A stretch of DNA of 8,443 nucleotides from an uncultured Oscillospiraceae bacterium (GTDB lineage Bacteria > Bacillota_A > Clostridia > Oscillospirales > Oscillospiraceae): NCBI GenBank assembly GCA_934667865.1, contig CAKUMR010000037.1, positions 1 through 8,443 of the forward strand, written 5' to 3'. Shown in pieces: positions 6,717-8,443 of this stretch. The notes beneath the pieces are model-generated. The model saw only the letters and a program-made list of their open reading frames with translations, ran no database searches and was not told the origin of the DNA. The translations under genes and the position numbers were made by a program. The first letter of the stretch is position 1. The number at the start of each line of letters is the position of its first letter.

Positions 6717-6722
6717 AAAGGA
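6717..6722 (+). promoter_or_regulatory. Ribosome binding site deciding the dpaA start
   Basis: AAAGGA at 6717-6722 lies 10 nt before the ATG at 6733 but only 1 nt before the in-frame GTG at 6724. The spacing therefore selects the ATG and argues against the longer GTG start. Confidence 0.7.
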
Positions 6723-6732
6723 AGTGTACGCC

Positions 6733-7545
6733 ATGCCCGATACATACCACGTTTTCTGCGGCGACCGGCGGCAATTCTGGGCGGCCGAGCGGCTTCGTGC
6801 CAGGGGGTGCGTCGTCCTCACCCACGGCGTGCCCGGCGCGGAGGACTGGCCGCTTCCCACGGCGCTTGCCGGGAAGCTGCTTCTGCCCTTCCCCTCCTTT
6901 CAGGGGGAATACCTGCGCGGAAAAAACGGTCTGCCCATTGCGGAGCTTCTCTCCCGCATCCGGCCCGGTGCGCAGGTCTGCGGCGCACTGCTCGGTGCGC
7001 ACCGCGTGGATTTTGAGGCGGCGGGCGCCGCCGTTTCCGACCTCTACGGCAGCGAGCCCATGACGACCCTGAATGCCATTCCCACCGCCGAAGGCGCCAT
7101 CCGTCTGGCGATCGACGTCTCCCCCATCACGCTGCACGGCGCGCAGTGCCTTGTCGTCGGCTTTGGCCGCGTCGGGCGCGTGCTGGCGCAGAAGCTGCAC
7201 GCGCTCTCGGCCCATGTGACCGTCGCCGCGCGCAAGCCCGCCGACCGCGCCATGGCGCAGGCAATGGGGATGCAGGCCGACGCGCCCGGCATCTATGCCG
7301 CCGGTCTGGCACAGTATGATTTTCTGTTCAACACCGTCCCGGCGGCGGTGCTGACGGCGCAACAGCTCGGTGCGTTGAAGGCCTCCTGCGTTCTCATTGA
7401 GCTTGCCTCCCGCCCCGGCGGAATTCCGGAAGCGGACTGCCGCACACTGGGGCTTGCCTATCATTTCGCCCCCGGTCTGCCCGGCCTCTGCGCGCCGGAA
7501 ACTGCCGGTCGCCTGTACGCCGACTGCGTACTCGATTCCATTTAA
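6733..7545 (+). CDS. dpaA: Dipicolinate synthase subunit A
   Basis: With DpaB it converts a lysine-pathway intermediate (dihydroxy-tetrahydrodipicolinate) to dipicolinic acid in the mother cell late in sporulation; the product is then pumped into the forespore. The protein has 270 residues from the ATG, somewhat shorter than the roughly 300 of B. subtilis SpoVFA. The N-terminal domain (about 1-110) includes VFCGDRRQFWAAERL (7-21). NAIPTAEGAIRLAI (114-127) precedes a Rossmann NAD(P)-binding domain with GFGRVG (143-148) in LVVGFGRVGRVLAQKL. Further family signatures are NTVPAAVLT (200-208), LIELASRPGG (221-230) and APGLPGLCAPETAGR (246-260). It is the first gene of a two-gene unit, with dpaB starting 16 bases after its stop. 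The gene diverges from the DUF4364 gene and has a sporulation-type promoter. Confidence 0.94.
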   Translation: MPDTYHVFCGDRRQFWAAERLRARGCVVLTHGVPGAEDWPLPTALAGKLLLPFPSFQGEYLRGKNGLPIAELLSRIRPGAQVCGALLGAHRVDFEAAGAAVSDLYGSEPMTTLNAIPTAEGAIRLAIDVSPITLHGAQCLVVGFGRVGRVLAQKLHALSAHVTVAARKPADRAMAQAMGMQADAPGIYAAGLAQYDFLFNTVPAAVLTAQQLGALKASCVLIELASRPGGIPEADCRTLGLAYHFAPGLPGLCAPETAGRLYADCVLDSI

Positions 7546-7561
7546 GTGAGGTATCCCAAAT

Positions 7562-8131
7562 ATGTCCAACCCGACCATTGGCTTTGCAATGTGCGGCTCC
7601 TTCTGCACCTTCCGCAAAACCATTGACGTGCTGCGCACGCTCGCGGCACAATACCACATCATTCCCATTCTCTCCGGCGCTTCCTATGAAACCGACAGCC
7701 GCTTCGGCGCGGCGGCAGACTTCCGCGCGGAGATCGAAGCAATCTGCGGCGAACCTGTCTTCCACACGCTGCCGGAGGTGGAGCCCTTCGGTCCGAAAGC
7801 GACACTTGACCTGCTTGTCATCGCGCCCTGCACCGGCAACACCCTCGGCAAGCTGGCCGGCGGCATCGCCGATTCGCCCGTCACCTTCGCCTGCAAGGCG
7901 CACCTGCGCAACGGCCGCCCGGTCGTGCTGGCGGTTTCCACGAACGACGGCCTGTCCGCCAGCGCAGAGAGCATCGGACGGCTTCTGAACCGGAAGCACT
8001 ATTATTTCGTTCCCTTCGGACAGGACAGTCCGGAAAAGAAGCCCTACAGTCTGGTCGCGGACTTTCCCCGCCTGCCGGAAACGGTCGCCGCCGCACTGGA
8101 AAACCGGCAGATACAACCGATTTTGCTGTAA
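7562..8131 (+). CDS. dpaB: Dipicolinate synthase subunit B
   Basis: Second subunit of dipicolinate synthase, 189 residues, with a flavoprotein-like (PF02441-type) fold, acting with DpaA in the mother cell. The start is supported by GTGAGGT (7546-7552) beginning right after the dpaA stop, 9 nt before the ATG. Signatures in order are GFAMCGSFCTF (residues 7-17), EPFGPK (74-79), VIAPCTGNTLGKLAGGIADSPV (86-107), STNDGLS (126-132), FVPFGQDSPEKKP (149-161) and a C-terminal QIQPILL. These match SpoVFB closely in order and spacing, and the length is normal for the family (about 190-200). In B. subtilis asd, dapG and dapA follow; here the gene is followed by an array of hairpins and no plus-strand gene, so dpaAB seems to be a stand-alone unit. 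Confidence 0.95.
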   Translation: MSNPTIGFAMCGSFCTFRKTIDVLRTLAAQYHIIPILSGASYETDSRFGAAADFRAEIEAICGEPVFHTLPEVEPFGPKATLDLLVIAPCTGNTLGKLAGGIADSPVTFACKAHLRNGRPVVLAVSTNDGLSASAESIGRLLNRKHYYFVPFGQDSPEKKPYSLVADFPRLPETVAAALENRQIQPILL

Positions 8132-8135
8132 AAAC

Positions 8136-8166
8136 AGGGGTTCCACCGCAAAGCGGTGGAACCCCT
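8136..8166 (+). terminator. Perfect 14-bp hairpin after dpaB
   Basis: AGGGGTTCCACCGC (8136-8149) pairs perfectly with GCGGTGGAACCCCT (8153-8166) around an AAA loop, starting 4 bases after the dpaB stop. There is no T run directly behind it, so it may work with the next hairpin or protect the mRNA 3' end. It is not a textbook intrinsic terminator. Confidence 0.65.
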
Positions 8167-8167
8167 C

Positions 8168-8209
8168 CAGCTTGTCAAAAGAGTCCGCTTGGACTTTTCT
8201 GACAAGCTG
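8168..8209. terminator. Long hairpin, likely terminator of dpaAB
   Basis: CAGCTTGTCA (8168-8177) pairs with TGACAAGCTG (8200-8209). The stem continues through 8178-8186 with 8191-8199, with one A-C mismatch and one G-U pair, closing on a GCTT loop. The inner part alone, GAGTCC-GCTT-GGACTTTTC, resembles a short U-tailed terminator in the plus direction. Confidence 0.6.
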
Positions 8210-8213
8210 CCTG

Positions 8214-8258
8214 CAAAATTGCAAAATCTGAATTTTGTATTTTTATTTTGCAATTTTG
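8214..8258. repeat. AT-rich 14-bp inverted repeat
   Basis: CAAAATTGCAAAAT (8214-8227) and ATTTTGCAATTTTG (8245-8258) are perfect complements around a 17-base T-rich loop. An alternative fold pairs CAAAAT (8222-8227) with ATTTTG (8232-8237) and leaves TATTTTTATTTT as a tail. CAAAAT also occurs twice within the left arm. The role is unknown; termination is possible. Confidence 0.55.
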
Positions 8259-8283
8259 GCCGCTGCGGCGGGTGATTGAACGC

Positions 8284-8310
8284 GAAAGGAAACCCTGACG
8301 GTTTCCTTTC
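8284..8310. repeat. Perfect 11-bp inverted repeat
   Basis: GAAAGGAAACC (8284-8294) pairs with GGTTTCCTTTC (8300-8310) around a CTGAC loop. On the plus strand a pyrimidine tail, ACTCTTTTCTTCC, follows, so it may serve as another plus-strand terminator. It lies in the stretch after dpaB that has no gene. Confidence 0.55.
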
Positions 8311-8365
8311 ACTCTTTTCTTCCCTCCGTAACTTTAAGCTGGATAGGTTTTTTGACAGTCTGAGC

Positions 8366-8388
8366 AGCCCACCGCAATGCGGTGGGCT
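8366..8388. terminator. Perfect 10-bp hairpin near the window end
   Basis: AGCCCACCGC (8366-8375) pairs with GCGGTGGGCT (8379-8388) around an AAT loop. Its core, CCACCGCAATGCGGTGG, differs by one loop base from the core of the hairpin directly after dpaB. It lies 20 bases beyond the possible stop of a minus-strand gene, but no T run follows on either strand. Confidence 0.5.
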
Positions 8389-8408
8389 TGCTTTCATGCT
8401 TTATCCTG

Positions 8409-8443
8409 TCAGACCTTCCAGCCGGCCATATAGGCTTCCTGCT
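8409..8443 (-). CDS. Possible 3' end of a convergent gene (partial, unidentified)
   Basis: On the minus strand the last bases read QEAYMAGWKV followed by TGA (8411-8409). The mix of residues looks like a real C-terminus, and convergence with dpaB would explain the dense hairpins between. Only ten codons are visible, so the family cannot be named and chance is a real alternative. The other two minus-strand frames also read through part of this stretch. Confidence 0.3.
   Translation of the reverse strand, partial: QEAYMAGWKV

Noticed and set aside
6724..6735. GTG at 6724 as the dpaA start
   Set aside because: It would leave only one base between the ribosome binding site and the start codon; the ATG at 6733 has normal spacing.
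6646..7668. Minus-strand open frame of 340 codons antisense to dpaA
   Set aside because: Antisense shadow of a clearly recognised gene; its translation has no domain and it runs through the divergent promoter region.
8044..8397. Minus-strand open frame of 117 codons across the hairpin array
   Set aside because: It overlaps dpaB antisense, crosses several hairpins, has a biased composition and no recognisable domain; it looks spurious.

Overview
The window reads as a piece of chromosome from a spore-forming, moderately GC-rich member of the Clostridia, most likely an Oscillospiraceae/Ruminococcaceae-type gut bacterium. The evidence is a pair of dipicolinate synthase genes (spore-specific), a DUF4364 gene (a family I know from Clostridia), Gram-positive-type AGGAGG ribosome binding sites, sigma-A promoters and many U-tailed intrinsic terminators. 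No phage, insertion sequence, CRISPR array, rRNA or tRNA gene is visible.

Positions 1-3574 hold the end of a nucleoside-type ABC importer operon: a double-ATPase subunit (5' end cut by the window edge) and two permeases, translationally linked (overlap of 1 nt, then a gap of 1 nt), closed by a perfect 11-bp terminator. Positions 3575-3923 are an AT-rich regulatory region with two tandem 12-bp palindromes, a good extended -10 sigma-A promoter and a structured leader of about 115 nt. These precede a purine/pyrimidine base permease of the NCS2/AzgA group (3924-5330). Together the two transporters suggest a nucleoside and nucleobase salvage uptake locus.

Positions 5347-5431 carry two strong back-to-back terminators that separate the permease from the convergent minus-strand genes. 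These are a long-form ribosome hibernation factor hpf (5984-5445) and, upstream of it, a DUF4364 winged-helix protein (6615-6073). Between them lies an inverted repeat that looks like the terminator of the DUF4364 gene, with the hpf promoter built into its first arm.

Positions 6616-6732 are a divergent promoter region: a near-consensus sigma-A promoter for DUF4364 on the minus strand and a sporulation-type (sigma-K/E) -10 element for dpaA-dpaB on the plus strand. dpaA and dpaB (6733-8131) encode the two subunits that make dipicolinic acid in the mother cell. The last 312 bases contain five inverted repeats and possibly the last ten codons of a convergent minus-strand gene.

I see no clearly new protein system. 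The features most worth attention are non-coding: the possible H-type pseudoknot and tandem palindromes in front of the purine permease, the promoter-in-terminator in front of hpf, and the hairpin array after dpaB.
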